Below, piece after piece: positions 26,479 through 35,204 of a stretch of DNA of 64,000 bases; the stretch's first letter is position 1, and every line of letters begins with the position of its first letter. The notes below the pieces were generated by a model. It had not been told where the DNA came from, did not search any database, and was given only the letters and a program-made list of their open reading frames with translations. A program made the translations under genes and the position numbers. The stretch is from Leptospira sp. WS39.C2 (GTDB taxonomy: Bacteria > Spirochaetota > Leptospiria > Leptospirales > Leptospiraceae), in NCBI RefSeq assembly GCF_040833965.1, contig NZ_CP162142.1, positions 2,951,001-3,015,000 of the forward strand. The letters run 5' to 3'.

Positions 26479-28635
26479 ATGGAAGAAACACACTACAGAT
26501 CTTGTAATTTATGTGAGGCCATGTGTGGGCTCCAAATCGAAGTCAAAAACGGAACCATCCATAGTTTCAAAGGGGACCCTCTTGATACTTTTAGTAGAGG
26601 GCATATTTGTCCCAAAGGCCCAGAATTAAAAAGTTTATACGAAGACCCAGATCGATTAAAATTCCCTATTAAAAAAACAGAATTTGGTTGGGAGAAGGTA
26701 TCCTGGGTGGAAGCATTATCCGACATTGCTACCAAAGTTGTCGCCATCCAATCAAAATATGGGAATGATTCCATTGCGATTTATAATGGAAATCCTACAG
26801 TACATAATTATGGTTCGATGTTGTATGGACAAAGGTTTGTAAGTCGGATCAAATCAAAAAATAATTATTCGGCAACTTCAGTTGACCAACTCCCCCACCA
26901 ACTACTTTCTTACTTGATGTTTGGACACCAGTTACTTGTTCCGATACCAGACATTGATAGGACACAGTATTTTTTAATTTTAGGAGGGAATCCTTTTGCA
27001 TCTAACGGAAGTTTGATGAGCGTTCCCGATGTGAAAAAAAGACTAAAAGCAATCCAAGACCGAGGTGGAAAATATATTGTCATTGATCCAAGAAAAACAG
27101 AAACAGCAGATCATGCTAGTGAACATATATTTATCAAACCTGGAACAGATGTTTTTTTATTACTCTCCATATTACATGTCATTTTTAAATTAAAATTAAA
27201 CAAACCAAATCCTTTGTTAAAACCAGATGATTTAACATCCCTTCAAAACTTAGTAATGGAATTTTCACCAGAAAAAGTTACAAATATTACGGGAATTCCT
27301 ACTCAGACAATTGAGAGAATCTCAGATGAGTTTGCCAAATCATCATCAGCTGTTTGTTATGGGAGAGTTGGAGTATCCACACAAGAATTTGGAGCACTAT
27401 GCCAATGGTTAATCAATTGTATCAACACCATCACAGGTAATTTAGATACTGAAGGTGGTGCAATGTTTACTTTACCTGCTGTCGATTTGGTAGGAGAGGG
27501 ATCAGTAATGAGATCTTCACCTGGAAGTTTTAATACATTCCAATCGAGAGTGAGAAACCTCCCAGAATTCAATGATGAGTTGCCGGTGTCTGCCCTTGCG
27601 GAAGAAATTTTAACAGAGGGTGATGGTCAAATACGTGCTTTATTTACTTCAGCTGGGAATCCCGTTCTTTCCACACCAAACGGTTCTAAACTTGAAAAAG
27701 CATTAAGTGGATTAGAATTGATTGTGAGTTTTGATTTTTATGTAAATGAAACAACAAGGTATGCTCATTATATCTTACCTCCAACATCCGCTGTTGAACA
27801 TGATCATTATGATTTAATTTTTAATGTATTTTCTGTAAGAAATACAGCTCGTTATAACCAACCAATATTTTCTCCCGAAGAAGGGATGTTACATGATTGG
27901 GAAATTTTTTCAGATCTAACAAAACGAATCGAACTTGTTCGTTCTGGAAAAGAATTACCGAAAGAATTGATCAAAACAAAATTGACTCCAGCAAGTATCA
28001 TTGATCATGCATTAAAGTCAGGACCTTATGGAACCAAAAATAATATGGAGATACAAATGAGTTTAGAACTCCTGAAAAATTCACCTCATGTAATTGATTT
28101 AGGTCCATTAAAAAAATCTTTCCCAGAAAGACTTTACACAATCGATAAAAAAATAAATTTATTCCCTCACGTATTACATAACGACATCCCTAGATTAAAA
28201 TCCAAGTTCGAACAACACTTAGATCAAAATCAATTTAATTTCCCTTATTTACTAATTGGAAGAAGGCATCTAAGAAATAATAATTCATGGATGCACAATT
28301 TACCCAAATTAATGACAGGAAAACCAAGGTGTACAATGATGATCCATCCAGAAGATGCAAACCAACTTGGTATCCAAAATGAAGAAGAAGTTATTGTATC
28401 ATCGAATGTTGGAGAATTAAAAATCCCAGTCGAAATTACAAAGGAGTTGATGAAAGGTGTTGTAAGCATTCCACATGGATTTGGACATAACAGAAATGGC
28501 ACAAAGCAAAAGGTTGCATCCCAATTTTCGGGTGTTAGCATCAATGATTTAACGGATGATCAAGTATTAGATGAATTTTCTGGAAACGCCGCCTTTAGTG
28601 GAATCCAAGTAAAAATTACAAAAATTTCAAAATAA
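26479..28635 (+). CDS. molybdopterin-dependent oxidoreductase with N-terminal [4Fe-4S]
   Basis: A 718-aa enzyme of the formate dehydrogenase/DMSO reductase superfamily. Cluster ligands C9, C12, C16 and C44 (SCNLCEAMC, HICPKG). Cofactor-binding segments include ILGGNPFASNGS, VIDPRKTETADHA, FTSAGNPVLSTPNG and the C-terminal dinucleotide domain (HPEDANQLGI, VSIPHGFGHNRNG). No twin-arginine signal, so cytoplasmic. It is shorter than and distinct from the nitrate reductase here. Its place between narK and the cofactor genes suggests use in nitrogen oxide or formate metabolism, but the substrate is unknown. Confidence 0.85.
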   Translation: MEETHYRSCNLCEAMCGLQIEVKNGTIHSFKGDPLDTFSRGHICPKGPELKSLYEDPDRLKFPIKKTEFGWEKVSWVEALSDIATKVVAIQSKYGNDSIAIYNGNPTVHNYGSMLYGQRFVSRIKSKNNYSATSVDQLPHQLLSYLMFGHQLLVPIPDIDRTQYFLILGGNPFASNGSLMSVPDVKKRLKAIQDRGGKYIVIDPRKTETADHASEHIFIKPGTDVFLLLSILHVIFKLKLNKPNPLLKPDDLTSLQNLVMEFSPEKVTNITGIPTQTIERISDEFAKSSSAVCYGRVGVSTQEFGALCQWLINCINTITGNLDTEGGAMFTLPAVDLVGEGSVMRSSPGSFNTFQSRVRNLPEFNDELPVSALAEEILTEGDGQIRALFTSAGNPVLSTPNGSKLEKALSGLELIVSFDFYVNETTRYAHYILPPTSAVEHDHYDLIFNVFSVRNTARYNQPIFSPEEGMLHDWEIFSDLTKRIELVRSGKELPKELIKTKLTPASIIDHALKSGPYGTKNNMEIQMSLELLKNSPHVIDLGPLKKSFPERLYTIDKKINLFPHVLHNDIPRLKSKFEQHLDQNQFNFPYLLIGRRHLRNNNSWMHNLPKLMTGKPRCTMMIHPEDANQLGIQNEEEVIVSSNVGELKIPVEITKELMKGVVSIPHGFGHNRNGTKQKVASQFSGVSINDLTDDQVLDEFSGNAAFSGIQVKITKISK

Positions 28636-29712
28636 TTAATTTTGATTAAGAGTATTCTGTGTAAGAGCATAAATCCTTCTTCCACCTAATAATGAATACT
28701 TTTGGATCAATTCCGGAAAGTATGAAAGTGCTTTTAGGGAACGAACACCAGACTCACAAATACAAACGATTGTTTGGTTATTTTGAAGTGTAGGAAGTTT
28801 TCCTTTTTCTAATTCGGACAAAGGAAACCAAATTGAATCGGCTATAGGAGATTGCAAAATTTCTTCATTTTCTCTAACGTCAAGTAGGACAACAGAAGTG
28901 GTTGATTTGAGTTTCAAAAATTCATCAAAAGTAATTTCCAATTTTGGGACTTTGGTTATCAAGTTTTGTTTTTGACTTCCGCAACTTGGGCATTCTGGAT
29001 TTGGTTCCATGTGAGTTTGGTACAAAGAAATGGGACTCCATTCCATAAAGTAAACCGATTTTAAATCTACTAAATTTGGATCAAGAAGGTATTCCAATAC
29101 TAAAGATGCCTGGTAACTTCCTGTAAGCGTAGTTTGTACTCCTAATACACCACCTTCGTTACAACTCAACGTATCTCCCTCATCTAATTTTGGGAACAAA
29201 CATCGGTAACACGGTTTTCCCTTTCCAGAAAAAATGGCGAATTGAGCACTTGTCCGAAATACAGAGGCGGTAACAAGAGGGATCCCTTGATTTAGGCAAA
29301 AATTATTTAACGCATACTTAGAGGATATTGTATCCGTACAATCGACAACTATATCCCAAGAATCAAATAGTTTATCATTGGTATTTGAGTTAATTATTTC
29401 GGAGAAAGTTTCAATTTCCAACCAGGGTGCGTGTTCTTTTAATACTTCCTCGACTACTTCGATTTTTTTTCGACCCACGTCTTTCCATTTAAACAATGTT
29501 TGTCTGTGTAAATTTGTAACTTCAACTATATCAAAATCCACAAGACCTATTCTACCAATTCCAGAGAGTACAAGTTGGAGTGCCGCAGGGCAACCTAAAC
29601 CACCAAGTCCAACGATTAACACAGAGGATTCATTCCATTTTTTAAGGCCTTGTTCTCCGATTGATGGGATCAAACTTTGCCTTTTGAAAAAATTATTTTT
29701 TTCTGGATTCAT
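28636..29712 (-). CDS. MoeB/ThiF-type adenylyltransferase with rhodanese domain
   Basis: A 358-aa E1-like protein that activates the C-terminal GlyGly of a sulfur carrier, most likely the MoaD encoded nearby. Adenylation domain: GLGGLGCPAALQLVLSGIG (residues about 35-53), DFDIVEVTNLHRQ, and zinc cysteines CYRC and CPSC. C-terminal rhodanese domain from about 265 (VVLLDVRENEE) with the persulfide loop CESGVRS containing the catalytic Cys. The arrangement resembles MOCS3/MoeZ. It ends back-to-back with the molybdo-enzyme gene, with no gap. Confidence 0.9.
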   Translation of the reverse strand: MNPEKNNFFKRQSLIPSIGEQGLKKWNESSVLIVGLGGLGCPAALQLVLSGIGRIGLVDFDIVEVTNLHRQTLFKWKDVGRKKIEVVEEVLKEHAPWLEIETFSEIINSNTNDKLFDSWDIVVDCTDTISSKYALNNFCLNQGIPLVTASVFRTSAQFAIFSGKGKPCYRCLFPKLDEGDTLSCNEGGVLGVQTTLTGSYQASLVLEYLLDPNLVDLKSVYFMEWSPISLYQTHMEPNPECPSCGSQKQNLITKVPKLEITFDEFLKLKSTTSVVLLDVRENEEILQSPIADSIWFPLSELEKGKLPTLQNNQTIVCICESGVRSLKALSYFPELIQKYSLLGGRRIYALTQNTLNQN

Positions 29713-29761
29713 AAAATTGATTTTATATTACGCTCATCTAAAATAGTAAATAATTCTTTCA

Positions 29762-29803
29762 ATTTTTAGTTTCTACTGTTTGAAAATTTCCATTTTTAGT
29801 TTC
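29762..29803 (+). repeat. two 12-base direct repeats upstream of moaA
   Basis: ATTTTTAGTTTC occurs at 29762-29773 and 29792-29803, exactly 30 bases apart (about three helical turns), 36-77 bases before the moaA ATG. It could be a tandem regulator site; in such AT-rich DNA chance is not excluded. Confidence 0.35.
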
Positions 29804-29838
29804 CAATGTAGAATTACTGTATAAATTCGTTTATAACG

Positions 29839-30780
29839 ATGACACTGGATACTAGAAAATTTGAGGTTTTAAGAATTAGTATCCTATCATTGTGCAATTT
29901 TGCATGTGTATATTGTGCTCCTAAAGAAAAAGAGAATCTCACAACTCATAAAAATCCAAGCCAGTTTTTGAGCCCTGAACGACTGAAAACAAATTTAAAA
30001 AAACTCATACCTCATATCAATATCAAAGAAGTCCACTTAACTGGTGGTGAACCAACATTACATAAAGAATTGATCCAATTGATTCAAATTGTAAATCAAC
30101 ATGGAATCAAAGATATAGCGTTAACCTCAAATGGAAATTTTGAATTTGGTCTCATACCTAAAATGAAAGCAGCTGGACTCACGCGAATGAATTTTTCTTT
30201 AGACAGCTTGTCTCAAATAGAATTTGAAAGGATCAGTGACCGCAAAACATCGATTTCGAAAGTTTTGGAACATATTTTGGAAGCAAAACAATTGGGTTTA
30301 CTGGTTAAGATCAACTCAACGATATTACGTGGCATGAATGATATGGAAATCATAGATTTATTACAATGGTCTGGAGAACGTAACATTCCCATTCGATTTT
30401 TAGAATTTATGAAAATGGGACCATTACACAAAGAACACCCGACATTCTTTTATTCAGCAAATGAAATTAGAAATCAAATTGATACAAAATACAAATTCCA
30501 ATCCTACCCCACTGCTTCCGATTCCACAGCCGATTATTACATTACCGAAGAAGGTTATATTTTTGGTTTAATTGCCAACCATACAGAACCATTTTGTGAT
30601 GGTTGTAACCGGTTAAGAATGGATAGCCAAGGTAAGATTTACGGATGTTTAAGCGATGAAACTTCTTTTGATTTGCCAGATAATTCTTCTCAGATCAAAA
30701 AAACATTAGAACAAGCTATGTTGACAAAAAAGAGAGAATTCACAGGTTCTGAATTATCTATGAAGTACATTGGAGGTTAA
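29839..30780 (+). CDS. moaA: GTP 3',8-cyclase
   Basis: A 313-aa radical SAM enzyme, first step of molybdenum cofactor synthesis from GTP. SAM cluster cysteines C19, C23, C26 (CNFACVYCAP), HLTGGEPTLHKEL, FSLDSL, and the C-terminal substrate cluster CDGCNRLRMDSQGKIYGC. It ends in the conserved double glycine. A short stem with a UUCG loop (TATAAA-TTCG-TTTATA) lies just before the ATG. Heads moaA-moaD-moaE-mobA-HAD. Confidence 0.95.
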   Translation: MTLDTRKFEVLRISILSLCNFACVYCAPKEKENLTTHKNPSQFLSPERLKTNLKKLIPHINIKEVHLTGGEPTLHKELIQLIQIVNQHGIKDIALTSNGNFEFGLIPKMKAAGLTRMNFSLDSLSQIEFERISDRKTSISKVLEHILEAKQLGLLVKINSTILRGMNDMEIIDLLQWSGERNIPIRFLEFMKMGPLHKEHPTFFYSANEIRNQIDTKYKFQSYPTASDSTADYYITEEGYIFGLIANHTEPFCDGCNRLRMDSQGKIYGCLSDETSFDLPDNSSQIKKTLEQAMLTKKREFTGSELSMKYIGG

Positions 30781-31023
30781 ATGAAAGTTGAAATCTTATA
30801 CTTTGCAGCTCTGAAGGATTTTTTTCCTCCGAAAGAAATGGTTGAAATTGATCCGAATGTTTCTGTATCACAATTAAAATCTTTTTTATGCAATCAAAAT
30901 CCCAATGCATCAAAAATAATCAATGTAAGTCGGGTATCCATTAATCAAAATATTTCTAAGGAAAATGAAATCATTCCCGAAAATGCTATAATTGCGATTT
31001 TACCGCCCTCTAGTGGTGGATAG
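30781..31023 (+). CDS. moaD: molybdopterin synthase sulfur carrier subunit
   Basis: An 80-aa ubiquitin-like protein ending PPSSGG. The terminal GlyGly is the thiocarboxylated end in MoaD. Its ATG follows the moaA stop with no gap, and GGAGG at the end of moaA acts as ribosome binding site. Partner of MoaE, activated by the MoeB-like protein on the other strand. Confidence 0.93.
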   Translation: MKVEILYFAALKDFFPPKEMVEIDPNVSVSQLKSFLCNQNPNASKIINVSRVSINQNISKENEIIPENAIIAILPPSSGG

Positions 31024-31034
31024 AGATAACTAAA

Positions 31035-31460
31035 ATGAAACACATAACAAATCTTCATATTGATATTCAGAAAATTTTGCCTTCCATACCAAAAATGGGA
31101 GGATTTGTTATGTTTACAGGCATAGTGAGAGATACAAATGAAGGGAAAACTGTAACCCATTTAGAATATGAAGCATATTCAGAATTAGCAGACAAAATGA
31201 TTTCTACAATCATTGAAGAAACAAAAGAAAAATGGGAACTTCAATATGTCAATTGTGTTCACCGCTTAGGAAATCTGAATGTAGGAGATATTGCCGTGAT
31301 TGTTACTACAGGTTCAATGCATAGAGACGAAGCTTATAAAGCAAATCGATATATCATTGACCGAGTAAAACATGATGTTCCTATTTGGAAAAAAGAATAC
31401 TATATTGATGGTAGCTCAGAATGGTCGAAAGGTTGTGTTCATGAGACTGAACAATCATGA
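31035..31460 (+). CDS. moaE: molybdopterin synthase catalytic subunit
   Basis: A 141-aa MoaE that converts cyclic pyranopterin to molybdopterin using MoaD thiocarboxylate. Motifs: GGFVMFTGIVRDTNEGKTV (about 18-36), LEYEAYSELADKMI, HRLGNLNVGDIAV, and the active-site segment VPIWKKEYYIDGSSEW with catalytic Lys. Its end overlaps mobA by 20 bases. Confidence 0.94.
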   Translation: MKHITNLHIDIQKILPSIPKMGGFVMFTGIVRDTNEGKTVTHLEYEAYSELADKMISTIIEETKEKWELQYVNCVHRLGNLNVGDIAVIVTTGSMHRDEAYKANRYIIDRVKHDVPIWKKEYYIDGSSEWSKGCVHETEQS

Positions 31461-32073
31461 CCTAATATTCGTTATCCTAGTCGGTGGAAAAAGTTCACGA
31501 ATGGGTGAAGACAAAGCATTTTTACCTATTGGAAAAAAATCAAACTTTGTAATGATTCTGATCAAAAAGATTTATTTTTTCACAAATAAAATTTTTATAT
31601 CATTAAAACAAAACCAAAGCATCTTATACGACAATTGGTTTCCCAAAGATTCCATAATATTTGATCAAGATAATAATCTCAAGGGACCCTTGTGTGGATT
31701 ACTCTCAACGTATCAATTTTTAAAAAACAAAAACATAAATTATAAGGCGATCTTTGTTCTAGCCGTTGACACTCCCTACATCAGACTCAAATCGATTTTT
31801 AGACTAATTGAAACATTTCAAAAAAATCCAAAAAGTGAAGGTGTATTTTATGTTTCAAAAAACGGAGTTGAACCTTTATGCGCAATCTACAATCGGTTTA
31901 CTTTAGAATCTTGGAGTGATGAAAACAAACACAATCAAATGTTCGATTTTTCGTTACAAAAAAGAATCAATAACATAAAAGAAAATTCAATTTTTCTCGA
32001 ATTACCGAAAAACGAGGAGAGATTTATGCAAAATATCAATACCAAAGAAGATCTTAAATTATTTCAAAAATGA
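31441..32073 (+). CDS. mobA: molybdenum cofactor guanylyltransferase
   Basis: A 210-aa NTP-transferase that makes the guanine dinucleotide cofactor used by enzymes such as the two molybdo-oxidoreductases here. N-terminal motif VILVGGKSSRMGEDKAFLPI; LKGPLCGLL; AVDTPYI in place of the usual CDxP. The frame is open back to 31372, but ATG 31441 puts the nucleotide motif at residues 10-29 as in the family, and it overlaps moaE by 20 bases. The HAD gene overlaps its stop (ATGA). Confidence 0.88.
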   Translation: MRLNNHDLIFVILVGGKSSRMGEDKAFLPIGKKSNFVMILIKKIYFFTNKIFISLKQNQSILYDNWFPKDSIIFDQDNNLKGPLCGLLSTYQFLKNKNINYKAIFVLAVDTPYIRLKSIFRLIETFQKNPKSEGVFYVSKNGVEPLCAIYNRFTLESWSDENKHNQMFDFSLQKRINNIKENSIFLELPKNEERFMQNINTKEDLKLFQK

Positions 32074-32660
32074 AGCTCATCGAACGAAAAAAATATTGGA
32101 TTTTTGATATGGATGGTACTTTAACCATTGCTCAACATGACTTTTTGGCTATTAAACAAGAGTTAGGTATACCGTCTAATATCGATATATTGACTTCCCT
32201 TTCTTCGTTACCAGATCACGAAAAAAATCAAAAACATTGGGAACTGAACCAAATCGAATTAAAAATTGCCAAGAATGCGAATGCGTCGATTGGATGTTTT
32301 AATTTCCTGCAAAAACTTTCTTCCGATGAAAAAACATTAGGAATCTTAACGCGGAATAGTTTTTCTAACTCGATTGAAACATTAAAAGCAGCTGGTATCT
32401 CAGATTTTTTTTCAGATCAAAACATCATTTGTCGTGAAAAGGCGATACCCAAACCTCATCCAGAGGGTATTCTATATTTGATGGAAAAATGGAATGCTTC
32501 TCCCGAGGAAACAATTATGATCGGAGATTATATATTTGATTTGGAAGCGGGAAAAAGTGCAAATGTTGAAACCATTTATATAGATCCTACAGGAGCTTTC
32601 CCTTTTATACACCAGGCTACATACGCAGTTACAAAATTAGAAGAAATCCTATCTCTATAA
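32070..32660 (+). CDS. HAD-family hydrolase in the moa operon
   Basis: A 196-aa HAD phosphatase of the phosphoglycolate phosphatase type. Motif I FDMDGT (D13 nucleophile, D15), motif II LTRNS, Lys in EKAIPKPHPEG, and motif IV MIGDYIFDLEAG. The start overlaps the mobA stop by four bases, so it is cotranslated with the cofactor genes. Its substrate is unknown. A role in clearing a phosphorylated by-product is only a guess from position. Confidence 0.85.
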   Translation: MKLIERKKYWIFDMDGTLTIAQHDFLAIKQELGIPSNIDILTSLSSLPDHEKNQKHWELNQIELKIAKNANASIGCFNFLQKLSSDEKTLGILTRNSFSNSIETLKAAGISDFFSDQNIICREKAIPKPHPEGILYLMEKWNASPEETIMIGDYIFDLEAGKSANVETIYIDPTGAFPFIHQATYAVTKLEEILSL

Positions 32661-32668
32661 TTTGTAGA

Positions 32669-33607
32669 TTATATATTAAGTGGATTCCCATTTATAATGG
32701 GAAATCTTATTTCGAAGCTAACTCCATTTTGGCTACCAATGATCAATGTTCCTCTCAATTGTTTTACCAAATTTCGAACTAACATTAATCCTATACCTTT
32801 CGCTTCCAAATCATTTTGCATCCCAACTCCATTATCTCTTACGATCAAAACAAAGTAATCTCCCAGTTTCCCTAAACTAACTTCGATAAATCCTTCATTG
32901 TCATTTTTAAATGCATGTTGGAATCCATTGGAAACTAGTTCATTCAAAATCAAACCAATTGGAATTGCTCGGTCCAAATCCAATTCCAATCCATCTTCAA
33001 TGAGTTCACGTAATTCAATATTGGTATGATCTTTTAAATACGTAATTTTCAAATTGCTTAGAATTGAATTAAATATTTGATTTAAATTCACAAAAAGTAG
33101 ATTGGGAGATCCATAAATCAATTTATGAACCGATGCGATTGCTTTAATTCTATTCTGGATCAAATTTAAAGATGATGTTAGTTTTTCATCATTTTCTGAT
33201 TCAATTTGTAAAGACATGAGTCCAGAAATGATTTGTAAATTATTGTTTACTCTGTGATGAATTTCCGTTAATAATTTTGATTTTAATTTTAAATCAGATT
33301 TAATTTGGTATTCATGTTCTAACCTAGTTTTTTGTTCCTTTTTGATTGAGCATACATACAAAAAAATTAGGATGAACATCGCATAAAGATCCTTAAAAAA
33401 ACCTTCATAATCATCTAAATAGTCATTATTAAAACCATGTTCAAAGATATTTGAAATACTCACATAACATGGGATTAATGCCAATAAAACTAAAAATGTT
33501 CCTTCTCCGCGAAAAGATTTTTTTTTAATAGTTACATTGAGTATGTAAACGGCAGCTAAGAGATATAAAACAAGGGACAATACATTGAATAATACGACTA
33601 AATTCAT
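32669..33607 (-). CDS. HisKA_2-type sensor histidine kinase with membrane sensor
   Basis: A 312-aa kinase. Three hydrophobic helices fill residues 1-100 (a helix pair, then SISNIFEHGF and FILIFLYVCSIKKE). A HisKA_2 dimerisation domain follows with EIHHRVNNNLQIISGLMSLQ (phospho-His in HHRVNNN). The ATPase domain has NELVSNGFQHAF (N box) and DNGVGM (G1). ATG 33607 follows the stop of the small upstream gene by 1 base; a GTG at 33643 is an alternative overlapping start. No response regulator is adjacent. Confidence 0.87.
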   Translation of the reverse strand: MNLVVLFNVLSLVLYLLAAVYILNVTIKKKSFRGEGTFLVLLALIPCYVSISNIFEHGFNNDYLDDYEGFFKDLYAMFILIFLYVCSIKKEQKTRLEHEYQIKSDLKLKSKLLTEIHHRVNNNLQIISGLMSLQIESENDEKLTSSLNLIQNRIKAIASVHKLIYGSPNLLFVNLNQIFNSILSNLKITYLKDHTNIELRELIEDGLELDLDRAIPIGLILNELVSNGFQHAFKNDNEGFIEVSLGKLGDYFVLIVRDNGVGMQNDLEAKGIGLMLVRNLVKQLRGTLIIGSQNGVSFEIRFPIINGNPLNI

Positions 33608-33608
33608 A

Positions 33609-33875
33609 TCAATGTATGTTGGCCAAAATTTCTTTTTTAACACTTATCAGAAAGAATACAGAAGAAAGAAAATATGATCCGTGTTCCAAATAATTAAATA
33701 ATTCTGGAAAATAAAATCCTTCTAACACAGTAAAAACATTACTAAACCAAATGAAAAGGAAACCAATGATTAGAAAATAGTATTTAGGAATTAGGCCGAG
33801 CACAAATAATCTAGACACAATCAATATGCCAATACTATCAAAAATTAGATTTAGTACTTCACTCAATTGATACAT
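33609..33875 (-). CDS. 88-aa membrane protein resembling the kinase's own sensor region
   Basis: Three hydrophobic segments. The stretch SNVFTVLEG...YFLSSVFFLISVKKE parallels SNIFEHGF...YAMFILIFLYVCSIKKE in the adjacent kinase, so it looks like a stand-alone copy of that sensor module. It ends 1 base before the kinase ATG, so the two are probably cotranslated. A frameshifted kinase is less likely, because each frame carries a full set of helices. Function unknown. Confidence 0.65.
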   Translation of the reverse strand: MYQLSEVLNLIFDSIGILIVSRLFVLGLIPKYYFLIIGFLFIWFSNVFTVLEGFYFPELFNYLEHGSYFLSSVFFLISVKKEILANIH

Positions 33876-33977
33876 TTCAATTACCTAAGAAAAATATATT
33901 TCCTCAGGTGGGAAAGATTACCAGATAATCTCCAAAGGTAAAGTGAATATTTAAAAAAAACGGAACATAATTTGTTT

Positions 33978-34982
33978 TTAGGCAATGTCCGAAGGATTTA
34001 ATTTGGCGAGTCGTATAACATCAGATAAAAATCTTCGATGGCTTATGATGGACTTTTGTTTGGATTCACGAGCTGGATTAAAGATCCCCCTTTTTCGAAA
34101 TATTTTCCATGGATCTAAACTAATGTCTGACCATGTTCCAATTTCCAATGTTAGGGGGAGAAAACGACTTGATTTAGGTATTTTTGATTCATTTGAAATC
34201 AGCTGGAATTTGTCATACAATCGGTCCCAAAGATCACCATGAGTGGTGTAAGTTTCACTTTGTGGTCCAAATCGATACAAATAATGATTCAAACCATTCG
34301 TAAAATGAGATCCTATTTTTTGAAACAAGGATTCATCAGCACATGGGTTATGTGTACTTGCATAAGGCCACCACACATGATCGACAGTTCCAAATCCTGA
34401 ATGAATGTCCACAACTGGAATCATTTGGTTTTCAGCTTGCAAAAAATATTCTGAAAAAAAACGATCGAGTATCCTAGATTCCATTTGCAAAACCTTACCA
34501 CGGTAATACGGAAAAAAATTTGAATATTTATGACCACCAAAAAAGAAAGGTGCTTTTTCCGCTTCCACACCAGAGTTACGCATAAGATCAACGCCTTTAG
34601 GATTGGATCGCCTTTTTAAAGCAACTCCTCCAGGATTAAGAATGGGAATACAAACGATGCCAAGTTCACCATTTTTAATTTCTTCATATAAAGTAGAATT
34701 TTTACGTGCAAAAAGATCATCTAAAAAGTCCAGTAAAACTCGAATTCCGATCGTTTCTAATCCATGAACACCAGCAATCAATCCTGATACATTTTTTTTT
34801 ATCGCTTTTGGTTTACCTATTTCCATTACATATATTGGGAACCTGAATCCCTCATCGGTTTTTGATGAAAAACCAAATTGTTTTAATCGGACAAGTTTAC
34901 CGCCTAACTTCGCAATCTTTAGAATCCTATTTTCGTAACGATTTAATCTTTTTATTCCGCGTAACATCAAATTTTGACCCAT
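33978..34982 (-). CDS. M14-family zinc carboxypeptidase-like protein
   Basis: A 334-aa cytoplasmic metallo-carboxypeptidase of the M14 superfamily (DUF2817 or succinylglutamate desuccinylase-like). Zinc ligands H73 and E76 in AGVHGLE and a His in VVDIHSGFG (about residue 195). The catalytic Glu is in LTLEIGTW (about 287). NPGGVALKRRSNPKGVDLMRN is the usual substrate-pocket block. A TTG at 34991 would add three residues; I chose ATG 34982. No signal peptide, so a role on peptides or amidated metabolites inside the cell is likely. Confidence 0.85.
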   Translation of the reverse strand: MGQNLMLRGIKRLNRYENRILKIAKLGGKLVRLKQFGFSSKTDEGFRFPIYVMEIGKPKAIKKNVSGLIAGVHGLETIGIRVLLDFLDDLFARKNSTLYEEIKNGELGIVCIPILNPGGVALKRRSNPKGVDLMRNSGVEAEKAPFFFGGHKYSNFFPYYRGKVLQMESRILDRFFSEYFLQAENQMIPVVDIHSGFGTVDHVWWPYASTHNPCADESLFQKIGSHFTNGLNHYLYRFGPQSETYTTHGDLWDRLYDKFQLISNESKIPKSSRFLPLTLEIGTWSDISLDPWKIFRKRGIFNPARESKQKSIISHRRFLSDVIRLAKLNPSDIA

Positions 34983-35204
34983 CCAAATCAAATAAATTTG
35001 GAACCCATTGTGAAACTACTATACTTATTCAAGTTTTTATCTAGTTCTCTTTTCATAAATTCGAATATTACAAGTAGTATTACAATTTGATGACAATTAT
35101 TGGATTAATCATCAAATAAATTGATAGGCTTGAATTAAATATTGAATAGAGCAAACTCAAGCAATAAGCTAACAAATACAATCAATTTCAAGATGTAAGA
35201 TTAT

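Noticed and set aside
32669..33875. Single frameshifted kinase gene
   Set aside because: Both frames have complete helix sets and independent ends; the upstream 88 aa look like a duplicate, not a missing piece.
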